From Actinomycetota bacterium (GTDB lineage Bacteria > Actinomycetota > Acidimicrobiia > Acidimicrobiales > RAAP-2), in contig JAJPJV010000030.1 of the NCBI GenBank assembly GCA_021324045.1, positions 35,049 through 99,048 of the forward strand: DNA of 64,000 bases. The letters run 5' to 3'. Within the stretch, counting starts at the first letter, position 1, and every line of letters begins with the position of its first letter. A program made the translations under genes and the position numbers. The notes beneath the pieces are model-generated. The model ran no database searches. It had not been told where the DNA came from and saw nothing but the letters and a program-made list of their open reading frames with translations. Shown piece after piece: positions 56,765-64,000 of the stretch.

Positions 56765-58105
56765 ATGCCTCAGGTCAACGCCGAGACCGTCGCAGACGAT
56801 CTCCTCGGGCGGTTCCGAGCGATCCGGTCGTTGACCGAGGCCCTTGCCGCTCCGCTCTCCCCCGAGGACCAAACGGTCCAATCGATGCCCGACGTCAGCC
56901 CCACAAAGTGGCACCGCGGGCATACGACCTGGTTCTTCGAGACCTTCGTCCTCCCGGTGGACCGCCCCGATTACCACCCGTACCACCCTTGGTTTGGCTA
57001 CCTCTTCAACTCCTATTACGAGGCGGTCGGCGCACGACACCCACGCCCGCAACGAGGGCTCATCTCCCGTCCAGGCGTGGGCGAGGTTGCCGACTACCGC
57101 CAGCACGTCGACAAGGCAGTGGAAGAGCTCTTTGCGACCGGTCCTTCGGAGCGGGCGCTCTCGCTCCTTGAACTTGGGAACCATCACGAGCAACAGCATC
57201 AAGAGCTCCTCCTCATGGACATCAAGCACGTGCTGTGGTGCAACCCGATGCTGCCTGCGTACCGCCGGCCCCCTGATCGCATCGACGCGGCCTCCTCGGG
57301 TGTTGCGGGGCACGCCGGCGACGCAGGCGCCCCGGCCGCCGACCAAGCTGCCAGGACGGCACCACGCGCGACGAGCCACGCCGGCGACGGCTGGATCGAG
57401 CATCCTGGCGGCCTCATCGAGATCGGCCACGAGGGACTTGGGTTCGCGTTCGACAACGAGATGCCGCGTCACAGCGTCCAGCTCGTGCCGTTCTGCCTCT
57501 CCGAGCGCCTCGTCACCTGCGGTGAATGGCTGGCCTTCATGGAGGACGGCGGCTACGAGCGGCCTGAGCTCTGGCTTTCCGACGGGTGGACGCTCGCCTG
57601 CCAGCAACAATGGCGAGCTCCCCTGTACTGGGTCCGCGAGGGGGACGATGGGCCCTGGAAAATCTTCACGCTCCTTGGACCGAAGCCCGTCGCTGCAGAA
57701 GAGCCCGTCTGCCACGTCAGCTACTACGAAGCCGACGCCTTCGCGCGGTGGTCCGGATGCCGCTTGCCGACGGAACAGGAATGGGAAGCGGTCGCGAGCA
57801 GCCGACCGAACGATCTCCGCCATGCACACCTCCTCGAGGAGTCCGTGCTTCATCCCCGCGGCAGCTCGTCTCTGTTCGGAGACGTCTGGCAATGGACAGC
57901 AAGCTCGTACAGCCCCTACCCGGGCTTCCGCCAGGCCAAGGGGGCTGTCGGCGAGTACAACGGCAAGTTCATGGTGAACCAGTACGTGCTTCGCGGCGGG
58001 TCCTGTGTGACCCCACCAGGCCACGTGCGGGTCACCTACCGCAACTTCTTCCCTGCGTCGGCACGGTGGGCCTTCAGCGGGCTGCGCCTCGCGCGGGACG
58101 CCTGA
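56765..58105 (+). CDS. egtB: ergothioneine biosynthesis sulfoxide synthase EgtB
   Basis: Non-haem iron enzyme joining hercynine and a thiol (gamma-glutamylcysteine or cysteine) with O2. The 446-residue protein has an N-terminal DinB-like domain with iron ligands in WHRGHTTWFFE (His50, His53 region) and LELGNHHEQQHQELL, and a C-terminal FGE-sulfatase domain (WLAFMEDGGYERPELWLSDGW pattern, WSGCRLPTEQEWE, GDVWQWTASSYSPYPGF). Residues about 178-205 form an Ala-rich linker. The ATG follows GGGAAC. Next gene is egtD, 64 bp on. Confidence 0.95.
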   Translation: MPQVNAETVADDLLGRFRAIRSLTEALAAPLSPEDQTVQSMPDVSPTKWHRGHTTWFFETFVLPVDRPDYHPYHPWFGYLFNSYYEAVGARHPRPQRGLISRPGVGEVADYRQHVDKAVEELFATGPSERALSLLELGNHHEQQHQELLLMDIKHVLWCNPMLPAYRRPPDRIDAASSGVAGHAGDAGAPAADQAARTAPRATSHAGDGWIEHPGGLIEIGHEGLGFAFDNEMPRHSVQLVPFCLSERLVTCGEWLAFMEDGGYERPELWLSDGWTLACQQQWRAPLYWVREGDDGPWKIFTLLGPKPVAAEEPVCHVSYYEADAFARWSGCRLPTEQEWEAVASSRPNDLRHAHLLEESVLHPRGSSSLFGDVWQWTASSYSPYPGFRQAKGAVGEYNGKFMVNQYVLRGGSCVTPPGHVRVTYRNFFPASARWAFSGLRLARDA

Positions 58106-58169
58106 AGCTCGTGATGGCAAGCGCACCGGCAGGCACGCGGGCCGGACAGGAAGCGGTGGGCGTGTCGAA

Positions 58170-59150
58170 ATGAGCGAAGCCCCCTTGACGGTCGACGTCC
58201 ACCTCACGCCTGCGGACCTGCGCGACGCACTGAAAGACGACGTGGCGACCGGGCTCCGTCATCGCCCGCGCAGCATCCCTCCGCTGTGGTTCTACGACGA
58301 ACGCGGCAGCCGTCTCTTCGAAGAGATCACCCGGCTGCCCGAGTACTATCCCACGAGGGCAGAACGCCGGCTGCTGGCCGAGGCCGCCGGGCGGATCGCT
58401 GCGATCGCTCGGGCCGACACCCTCGTCGAGCTTGGTGCGGGCGCCTGCGACAAGACGAGGCTCCTGCTCCAAGCGATGCACGCCCAGGCACCGCTTCGAC
58501 GCTACGTACCCTTGGACGTGAGCGAGGAGTTCCTCCGTGCCGCCGCCGCGGGATTGGTCGCGGAATTCGGGGCACTCGAGGTCCATGCAGTGATCGGGGA
58601 CTTCCAACGACATCTCGACCGGATCCCCTTCGGTGGGCGGCGGCTGATTGCGTTCTTGGGCGGCACCATCGGCAATCTCGTCCCGGCACAACGAGCGCGC
58701 TTTCTCTTCGATCTCAACTGCACCATGGCCGGAACGGATCACCTCCTGCTCGGTGCCGACCTGCTGAAGGACCCAGAGCGGATCCTGCGCGCCTACGACG
58801 ACGCCGCCGGGATCACCGCCGCGTTCAACCGCAACGTGCTCCACGTCATCAATCGGGAGCTCGGAGCCTCCTTCGACGTCGAGCGCTTCGAGCACATCGC
58901 GCGCTGGGACGATCAACAGCACTGGATCGAGATGCGGCTGCGTTCGACCGTTGATCAAACCGTCATCATCGAAGACCTCGGGATGGAGATCCGCTTCGCC
59001 GAGGGCGAGGAGATCCTGACGGAGATCAGCGCGAAATTCACCTTCGAGCAGCTGCAATCCGAGCTCGAAGCTGCCGGGTTCGTCGTCGACGAGACCTGGG
59101 GCGCAGCTGAGGGCGAGTTCCTCCTGACCCTGGCCCACCCTTACTGTTGA
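58170..59150 (+). CDS. egtD: L-histidine N-alpha-methyltransferase EgtD
   Basis: Trimethylates histidine to hercynine with SAM, the first ergothioneine step. The 326-residue protein shows PLWFYDERGSRLFEEITRLPEYYPTRAE pattern, VELGAGACDKTRLLL (SAM loop), YVPLDVSEEFL and FLGGTIGNLVPAQRARFL, all typical. Its stop overlaps the TTG start of the next gene. egtA and egtC are not adjacent, as in the short EgtB-EgtD type of cluster. Confidence 0.96.
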   Translation: MSEAPLTVDVHLTPADLRDALKDDVATGLRHRPRSIPPLWFYDERGSRLFEEITRLPEYYPTRAERRLLAEAAGRIAAIARADTLVELGAGACDKTRLLLQAMHAQAPLRRYVPLDVSEEFLRAAAAGLVAEFGALEVHAVIGDFQRHLDRIPFGGRRLIAFLGGTIGNLVPAQRARFLFDLNCTMAGTDHLLLGADLLKDPERILRAYDDAAGITAAFNRNVLHVINRELGASFDVERFEHIARWDDQQHWIEMRLRSTVDQTVIIEDLGMEIRFAEGEEILTEISAKFTFEQLQSELEAAGFVVDETWGAAEGEFLLTLAHPYC

Positions 59151-60175
59151 ACCCCCTCAAGCGAGCGCTCCGCTTCGCCGATCGAACACAGCGCCGAATC
59201 GGGCCACTCGCCTTTGGCTACGGGGTCGTCAAGAAATTCAGTGACGATCGCGGTGGGATGCTCGCCGGGCTGCTCACCTATTACGGCTTCTTGTCCCTCT
59301 TCCCGCTCCTTCTGCTCATGGTGACCATCCTCGGCATCGCCGTGGGCGGCCACGCGGCGCTCGTCAAACGCATCGAACACTCGGCACTGTCCCAGTTCCC
59401 GGTCATCGGCGGGGCCGGGCTCGCCGGCCATCTGCAGGCCCTCCATCGCAACAGTGGGATCGCGCTCGGCGTTGCGATCTTCGGCTTGGTGTGGGGATCG
59501 CAAGGGATCGGATCCACGGGGCAGTTCGTCATGGCGCAGGTCTGGAACATCCCCGAGGTCGCACGGCCCGGCTACCTGTCGCGCCAGGCACGCAACCTTC
59601 TGACGATCGCGACCCTGGGGGTCTTTGTACTGATCGGTGCCGCCCTCGCCGGGATCGCCGGGTTCGGCGGCGGTCAACCGATCCCCCGGCGGATCGGCGG
59701 CGGTCTCCTGTCCACCGCCATCGACATCGGCGTGTACGCAGTAGCGTTCCGGGTGCTCACGCCGGGCCAAATCCCTACACCACAGCTGCTTCCAGGCGCG
59801 CTGTTCGGCGGAGTCGCCTGGAGCGCGCTCGGGGTGGCCGGAACGTTTCTCGTCGACCACGAACTCCGTAACGTCAGCCAGGTCTACGGGACCTTCGCGC
59901 TCGTGCTCGGCCTCCTGTGGTGGATCTACCTGGTTGCTCAGGTCACGGTCTACGCGGCCGAGATCAACGTCGTGGCGGCAAGGAATCTCTGGCCACGCTC
60001 CCTCGTGCAACCGCCATTGACGGAGGCGGATCGTGCGGTCGCCGAAGCTCTCGCCAAACAAGCGATACGACACCCCAAAGCAACGGTTGCAACCGAGGCC
60101 GCCACCTGCGCTCACGACGAGCCTCGCTCTGGCCGCCAAAGCGCTCCTCAAGCTCGTTTGCGTCGACGGCACTAG
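59147..60175 (+). CDS. YihY/BrkB-family membrane protein
   Basis: A 342-residue integral membrane protein with six helices. Conserved family features: DDRGGMLAGLLTYYGFLSLFPLLL near the N-terminus (aromatic/Pro motif), QFVMAQVWNIPE in the middle and TFALVLGLLWWIYLVAQVTVYAAEIN near the C-terminus. Function of the family unclear (envelope integrity or transport). The TTG start overlaps the egtD stop (TTGA), so it is translated with the ergothioneine genes. Basic tail of about 60 residues. Confidence 0.88.
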   Translation: MNPLKRALRFADRTQRRIGPLAFGYGVVKKFSDDRGGMLAGLLTYYGFLSLFPLLLLMVTILGIAVGGHAALVKRIEHSALSQFPVIGGAGLAGHLQALHRNSGIALGVAIFGLVWGSQGIGSTGQFVMAQVWNIPEVARPGYLSRQARNLLTIATLGVFVLIGAALAGIAGFGGGQPIPRRIGGGLLSTAIDIGVYAVAFRVLTPGQIPTPQLLPGALFGGVAWSALGVAGTFLVDHELRNVSQVYGTFALVLGLLWWIYLVAQVTVYAAEINVVAARNLWPRSLVQPPLTEADRAVAEALAKQAIRHPKATVATEAATCAHDEPRSGRQSAPQARLRRRH

Positions 60176-60228
60176 GCTCGACTCGTCCTGCTCGTTGGAG
60201 CATCCTCCGATCACAAAAGAGAACGCCG

Positions 60229-60783
60229 ATGGCTACCGAATCCCTCGCCCGAGCCTTTGCGAGTACCCGAAGCATCCTGTCTCGGGTCACGCCACACCAG
60301 CTGGGCGCACCCACGCCGTGCGCGTCGTGGAACGTGCGCCAGCTGGTGAACCACATGATCAGCGCCCCTCGCGTCGGAGCCGCCGCGCTGACGGGGGCTC
60401 CGGCGCCGGCCATGGATCAGGACTTTGCCTCCGGCGACTTCGTCGCCGCCTACGACGAGACGGCCGAACAGGCACTGGCAGCGTTCGAGCGCCAGGGTGC
60501 GCTGGAGCGCAGCGTCACCCTCCCCTTCGGCGAGGTGCCCGCTCCGCTGCTCTTGCACATGATCACCGTGGACCAGTTCACCCACGGATGGGACCTGGCC
60601 CGAGCCACTGACCAGCCCGCCGACCTGGACCCCGAGCTTGCCCTGACCCTCCTCGCGCAGACCGAGATCCCCGCGCAGCTCCGGGGTGAGGACGGTTCGG
60701 CCCCCTTCGGGCCAGCGCAACCGGTACCAGAGGGTGCCGCTGCCGCCGACAAGCTCGCCGCCTACCTCGGGCGCCGCCCCTGA
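60229..60783 (+). CDS. TIGR03086-type DinB-fold metal-binding protein
   Basis: A 184-residue four-helix-bundle protein of the mycothiol/maleylpyruvate-isomerase-like family. Metal-ligand histidines appear in SWNVRQLVNHMISAPR (about residues 39-54), HMITVDQFTHGWDLARAT and the intervening segment. Actinobacterial relatives are thiol-dependent S-transferases, but the substrate here is unknown. It may continue the egtB-egtD-yihY transcript; a strong stem-loop follows. Confidence 0.85.
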   Translation: MATESLARAFASTRSILSRVTPHQLGAPTPCASWNVRQLVNHMISAPRVGAAALTGAPAPAMDQDFASGDFVAAYDETAEQALAAFERQGALERSVTLPFGEVPAPLLLHMITVDQFTHGWDLARATDQPADLDPELALTLLAQTEIPAQLRGEDGSAPFGPAQPVPEGAAAADKLAAYLGRRP

Positions 60784-60845
60784 GGCTCCGGGAACCCCCG
60801 TCGGCACCGCCGGACCCGGCGCGGTCTCGGGGCGCACCCGGAGCC
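60784..60845. terminator. bidirectional stem-loop between convergent genes
   Basis: GGCTCCGGG (60784-60792) and CCCGGAGCC (60837-60845) are exact 9-bp inverted repeats; further GC pairing (CCCCCG with CGGGG) is possible inside. It fills the gap between the DinB-fold gene and lon, which converge. No T tract. Confidence 0.5.
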
Positions 60846-60859
60846 GTCACCCGGGCCGC

Positions 60860-63265
60860 TCAAGCGACCGCGGGCAGTCTGGGTTCTTCGGCTTCGTCGG
60901 AGTGGTGCTCCCCCACTGAACCGGCCGACTCGGCCGCGTGCTGCTCACCGAACGCGACGGGCAGGACGTCAGCCATCGACTCCGCCAGGTGGAACCGCAT
61001 TCGAGCCCGAACTTCCTCGGGGACGTCCTCTAGATCCGGGCCGTTGCGCACGGGGAGGATCACATCGGTCAACCCGAAGCGATGCGCTGCCAGCACCTTC
61101 TGCTTGACACCACCGATGGGCAAGACCCGTCCCTGGAGCGTCACCTCCCCGGTCATGCCGACCGAGGGACGCACCGGCTCGCCTCGGAGCAAGCTGACCA
61201 GCGCGCTGGTGATCGTCACCCCGGCGGAGGGGCCATCCTTGGGAACCGCCCCGGCCGGGACGTGGACGTGGAAGCGTTTCCCGGCGAAGGCCCCCGGGTC
61301 GATCCCCAACGCTTCGGCGTGGGAGCGGACGTAGGACAGGGCGATCTCCGCCGACTCCTTCATCACCTCGCCGAGCTGACCCGTGAGCGTCAGCCCTTCG
61401 GACCCTTCGGCCACCGTGGCTTCGACGAAGAGGACGTCACCACCGGTTCCGGTCACCGCCAAGCCGGTCGCCACCCCTGGCACCGCGACCCGGTCTGCGA
61501 CTTCGGCGAAGAACCTCGGTCGCCCGAGCCACTCAGAGATGTCGCCGGCATCGACCTCCACGGGCACGTTGAGCTCGCCTGCGACCACCTTCGTCGCGAT
61601 CTTGCGCATGAGCCGGCCGAGCTCGCGCTCGAGGGAACGCACGCCGGCTTCCCGCGTGTAATCGGTCACGATGGTCTCGAGCGCCTCGTCGGTGACGACG
61701 ACCTCTTCAGGGCGAAGCCCCGCGCGTGCCAGCTGGCGCGCCACGAGATGGTGGCGCGCGATGGCGACCTTCTCCTTGTCGGTGTACCCATCGAGCCGGA
61801 TCACTTCCATCCGGTCGAGCAGTGGTCCCGGGATGGTGTCGCTGATGTTGGCGGTCGCAATGAACAGCACCCTTGAGAGGTCGAGATCGACCTCGAGGTA
61901 GTGGTCACGGAACGTGTGGTTCTGGGCAGGATCGAGGACCTCGAGCAACGCCGAGGACGGATCGCCGCGGAAATCCGCTCCGATCTTGTCCACCTCGTCG
62001 AGCACGACGACCGGGTTCATCGTCCCAGCCTCTCGGAGCGCACGCACGATGCGTCCGGGCTGCGCACCGACGTAGGTGCGCCGGTGCCCGCGAATCTCGG
62101 CCTCGTCACGGACGCCACCGAGCGCCACGCGGACGAACTTGCGACCCAGCGCGCGTGCGACGGACTCCCCCAGCGAGGTCTTCCCGACCCCCGGGGGCCC
62201 AACCAGTGCGAGGATCGCGCCACTGCCACGACCGTCGAGGGCGTGCAACCCACGTTCGGCCTGGAGCTTGCGCACAGCGAGGTGCTGGAGGATCCGCTCC
62301 TTCACGTCCTCCAAGCCGTCGTGGTCCTCGTCGAGGATCGCCGCCGCCTCCGCGATGTCGAGGCGGTCCTCGGACTCCACCCCCCAGGGCACCTCGAGGA
62401 CTGTGTCCAGCCACCCGCGGATCCATCCGTGCTCGGGACTCTGCTCGCTCGTCCGCTCGAGACGGTCGATCTCACGCACGACCGCCGCGCGAACCTTCTC
62501 GGGGAGCTCGCGTGATTCGATCCGAGCGCGGTAGTCGTCGGGTGCCGTTTCCCCGTCGCTGCCAGTCAGCTCGGCCAGCTCCTTGCGAATCGCCTCGAGT
62601 TGACGCCGCAACAAGAACTCGCGCTGAGTCTTCTCCATACCCTCTTCGACGTCGGTCTTGATGCGCTCCCGTAGGGCAAGCTCGGCCAGGGTGTCTCGCG
62701 CCCAGCCGAGCACGAGGCGAAGCCGCTTCTCCACATCGATGGTCTGGAGCACCTCGACCTTCTGCGCCATGGTGAGATCCGGCGAGTACCCCGCGAGGTC
62801 GGCGAGCCGACTGGGATCGGTCACCTCGCGCAGCTGCGCCGCGACCCTGCCAGCACCGCGGCTCAACAAGATGTTCTCAAGCACCGCCCGGTACTCACGG
62901 GCGAGCTCTGCCACCTCAGGGGTGGCTGGTGGCTCCTCCACGGGCTCCGCCTCGACCCAGAGGGCATCGCCGGTCCCTGGGACGCCAGTGCCGATCGTGG
63001 CGCGGCGATCGCCGCGAACCACAATTGCCGGAAGGCCACCGGGAAGCTCGCCCTGCTCGACGATCTCGGCGATGACCCCGATGGAGAGGTAGCGCCCGTC
63101 GAGCTGTGGAACCAGCAGCAGGCGGCCCCCAGCAGAGCGCGCGGCAGCGGCTGCCGCCTTGGCATCGTCGCTCTCAAGCGCCATCGTGAATGCCATGCCT
63201 GGCAGCACGACCCCAGACCTGAGGGGCAAGACCGGCAAGGTCAACACGCCATTGGTCGTCGTCAC
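60860..63265 (-). CDS. lon: ATP-dependent protease Lon (LonA type)
   Basis: Cytoplasmic AAA+ protease degrading damaged and regulatory proteins. The 801-residue protein has the N-terminal substrate domain (LPVLPLRSGVVLPGM), Walker A GPPGVGKTSLGES, Walker B VVLDEVDKIG and the catalytic Ser-Lys pair in KDGPSAGVTI and GGVKQKVLAAHRFG. GTG start with GGAGG 4-8 nt upstream. The acidic tail of about 25 residues is atypical. No HspR or CIRCE operator was seen upstream. Confidence 0.97.
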   Translation of the reverse strand: MTTTNGVLTLPVLPLRSGVVLPGMAFTMALESDDAKAAAAAARSAGGRLLLVPQLDGRYLSIGVIAEIVEQGELPGGLPAIVVRGDRRATIGTGVPGTGDALWVEAEPVEEPPATPEVAELAREYRAVLENILLSRGAGRVAAQLREVTDPSRLADLAGYSPDLTMAQKVEVLQTIDVEKRLRLVLGWARDTLAELALRERIKTDVEEGMEKTQREFLLRRQLEAIRKELAELTGSDGETAPDDYRARIESRELPEKVRAAVVREIDRLERTSEQSPEHGWIRGWLDTVLEVPWGVESEDRLDIAEAAAILDEDHDGLEDVKERILQHLAVRKLQAERGLHALDGRGSGAILALVGPPGVGKTSLGESVARALGRKFVRVALGGVRDEAEIRGHRRTYVGAQPGRIVRALREAGTMNPVVVLDEVDKIGADFRGDPSSALLEVLDPAQNHTFRDHYLEVDLDLSRVLFIATANISDTIPGPLLDRMEVIRLDGYTDKEKVAIARHHLVARQLARAGLRPEEVVVTDEALETIVTDYTREAGVRSLERELGRLMRKIATKVVAGELNVPVEVDAGDISEWLGRPRFFAEVADRVAVPGVATGLAVTGTGGDVLFVEATVAEGSEGLTLTGQLGEVMKESAEIALSYVRSHAEALGIDPGAFAGKRFHVHVPAGAVPKDGPSAGVTITSALVSLLRGEPVRPSVGMTGEVTLQGRVLPIGGVKQKVLAAHRFGLTDVILPVRNGPDLEDVPEEVRARMRFHLAESMADVLPVAFGEQHAAESAGSVGEHHSDEAEEPRLPAVA

Positions 63266-63663
63266 AATTCCTCCATTCCGCGACGCACCGCGGGACCTCT
63301 CGGCGCATCGCTATCAAAAAGAAAACACCGGCCACGAGCGCGCCATTCCCTCCGCAGCCTGACGTCGACCAAGCCATCGTGACCGCCGATGGCGAATGCC
63401 GCCACGAGAGCTGGTCGTCATTGGATATCGCGAGTTCGGAGGCAGCCTTCGCTCCTGTATGGAGCGGCACCGAACCCGGCGTCGTCCGGCAACTCGGATG
63501 CCCTGCCCGGCCCCGCACCGGCGGGAATCAATCGTCGAATCGGGCTCTCGACATCGACGTCGTCGTCCGCATTGCGTTACTGCCCGCGGCCGCAGCCCTC
63601 ACAAGGTACTGAAAATCGACGCGTTGTGACCCGGAGCGTCGGCGGCAAGCGGGCGAACCGGCC
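63266..63663. other. lon upstream region, no gene recognised
   Basis: About 400 bp between lon and the transposase remnant. An A/T-rich patch at 63311-63328 stands out and probably belongs to the lon promoter; exact -35/-10 elements could not be placed. Frames here do not resemble real proteins. Confidence 0.4.
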
Positions 63664-64000
63664 TCAAAGGCCGCAGCGCTCAGGCCCGGGCGGGCGGAAC
63701 CCGGCTTCGGCGTGCGCTGCCGGTGTTTCCTCAGGCGCTCCAGGCGTCGAGGGCGGCGACCGGATGACGTTGGAGACGGTGGTGGTCATGAGGAACCAGT
63801 CCGGTTGCGCTGTCGGCCGATAGCGCGGAGCTTGCGACCGCCGGCGACGGTCTTCAGCCAGCCGAAGGGTGCTTCGATCCGTTTGCGGAGGCGTTAGAGG
63901 CTCAGCGGATAGGCACGCACCCCGGTGACCACCGATTCCGCCAGTCGATGAGCTTCGCAGTGATGATGAAGACAACCGCGAGGGCAAACTGCGCGAGGCG
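63664..64000 (-). pseudogene. IS5/IS1182-like transposase remnant, broken
   Basis: The minus strand at the right edge encodes the C-terminal part of a DDE transposase: EAHRLAESVVTGVRAYPLSL, an in-frame stop (TAA at 63894-63896), then RLRKRIEAPFGWLKTVAGGR (the KR.E..FGW.K block), then a frameshift near 63825 into YRPTAQPDWFLMTTTVSNVI. With both a stop and a frameshift it cannot be functional. Its 5' part lies outside the window. Confidence 0.7.

Noticed and set aside
63266..63400. Heat-shock operator (HspR HAIR or CIRCE) upstream of lon
   Set aside because: No CTTGAGT-N7-ACTCAAG or TTAGCACTC-N9-GAGTGCTAA type inverted repeat is present.

Overview
The window is a GC-rich (roughly two-thirds G+C) stretch of an actinobacterial chromosome. 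The mix points to Actinomycetota, and I infer the class Acidimicrobiia or a close relative. The clues are a dcw cell-division cluster with sepF, yggT and a DivIVA (Wag31-type) gene but no ftsA, a proteasome activator (Bpa), a DUF3040 protein, egtB/egtD for ergothioneine, a menaquinone pathway, and a meso-DAP-type MurE. Coding density is high, most starts overlap the previous stop by 4 bases, and GTG/TTG starts are common. No rRNA, tRNA or CRISPR array was seen.

Layout. 1-4.6 kb (minus strand): end of the shikimate pathway, aroC-aroK-aroB (aroB runs off the left edge), preceded by a prepilin-peptidase gene and an NfuA-like Fe-S carrier. 4.7-6.9 kb: small proteins of unknown function and a flavin reductase. 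7.5-13.5 kb: accessory-looking region with an MFS exporter, a very large secreted surface protein with cell-wall-binding repeats whose last repeat is frameshifted, a degenerate fragment of a second copy, and a small membrane-anchored protein. 13.6-21 kb: tyrS and menaquinone genes menD, menH, menA, menB, menE on both strands. 21-31.6 kb: YyaL-type thioredoxin-fold protein, unknowns, dnaE, bpa, an alkaline-phosphatase-superfamily protein, an Rrf2 regulator and a histidine phosphatase. 31.8-35.4 kb: a sigma-70 factor, then rluD, lspA and a DksA/TraR zinc-finger protein with a long Ala/Lys-rich tail.

35.7-52.2 kb (all minus strand) is the division and cell-wall cluster. In transcription order it reads mraZ, rsmH, ftsL, ftsI, murE, mraY, ftsW, murG, murC, murB, ftsQ, ftsZ, yggS, sepF, yggT, divIVA. 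The usual murF and murD are absent and the flanking genes overlap, leaving no room for them. A good promoter with three 10-bp-spaced AGTGG boxes (a MraZ operator) lies upstream of mraZ, and a second promoter candidate lies between ftsQ and ftsZ. 52.4-55.9 kb: lipoate-ligase-like, HNH, ROK kinase, DUF3040 and LapA-like genes. 55.9-60.8 kb: msrA divergent from egtB-egtD-yihY and a DinB-fold protein. 60.9-63.3 kb: lon, with a broken transposase remnant at the right edge.

Overall this is mostly core housekeeping. I do not see a convincing new defence or biosynthetic system. The points most worth following are the frameshifted surface protein with its degenerate duplicate, the reduced dcw cluster, the histone-H1-like tail on the DksA-type protein, and the sigma factor with a divergent region 4.2.
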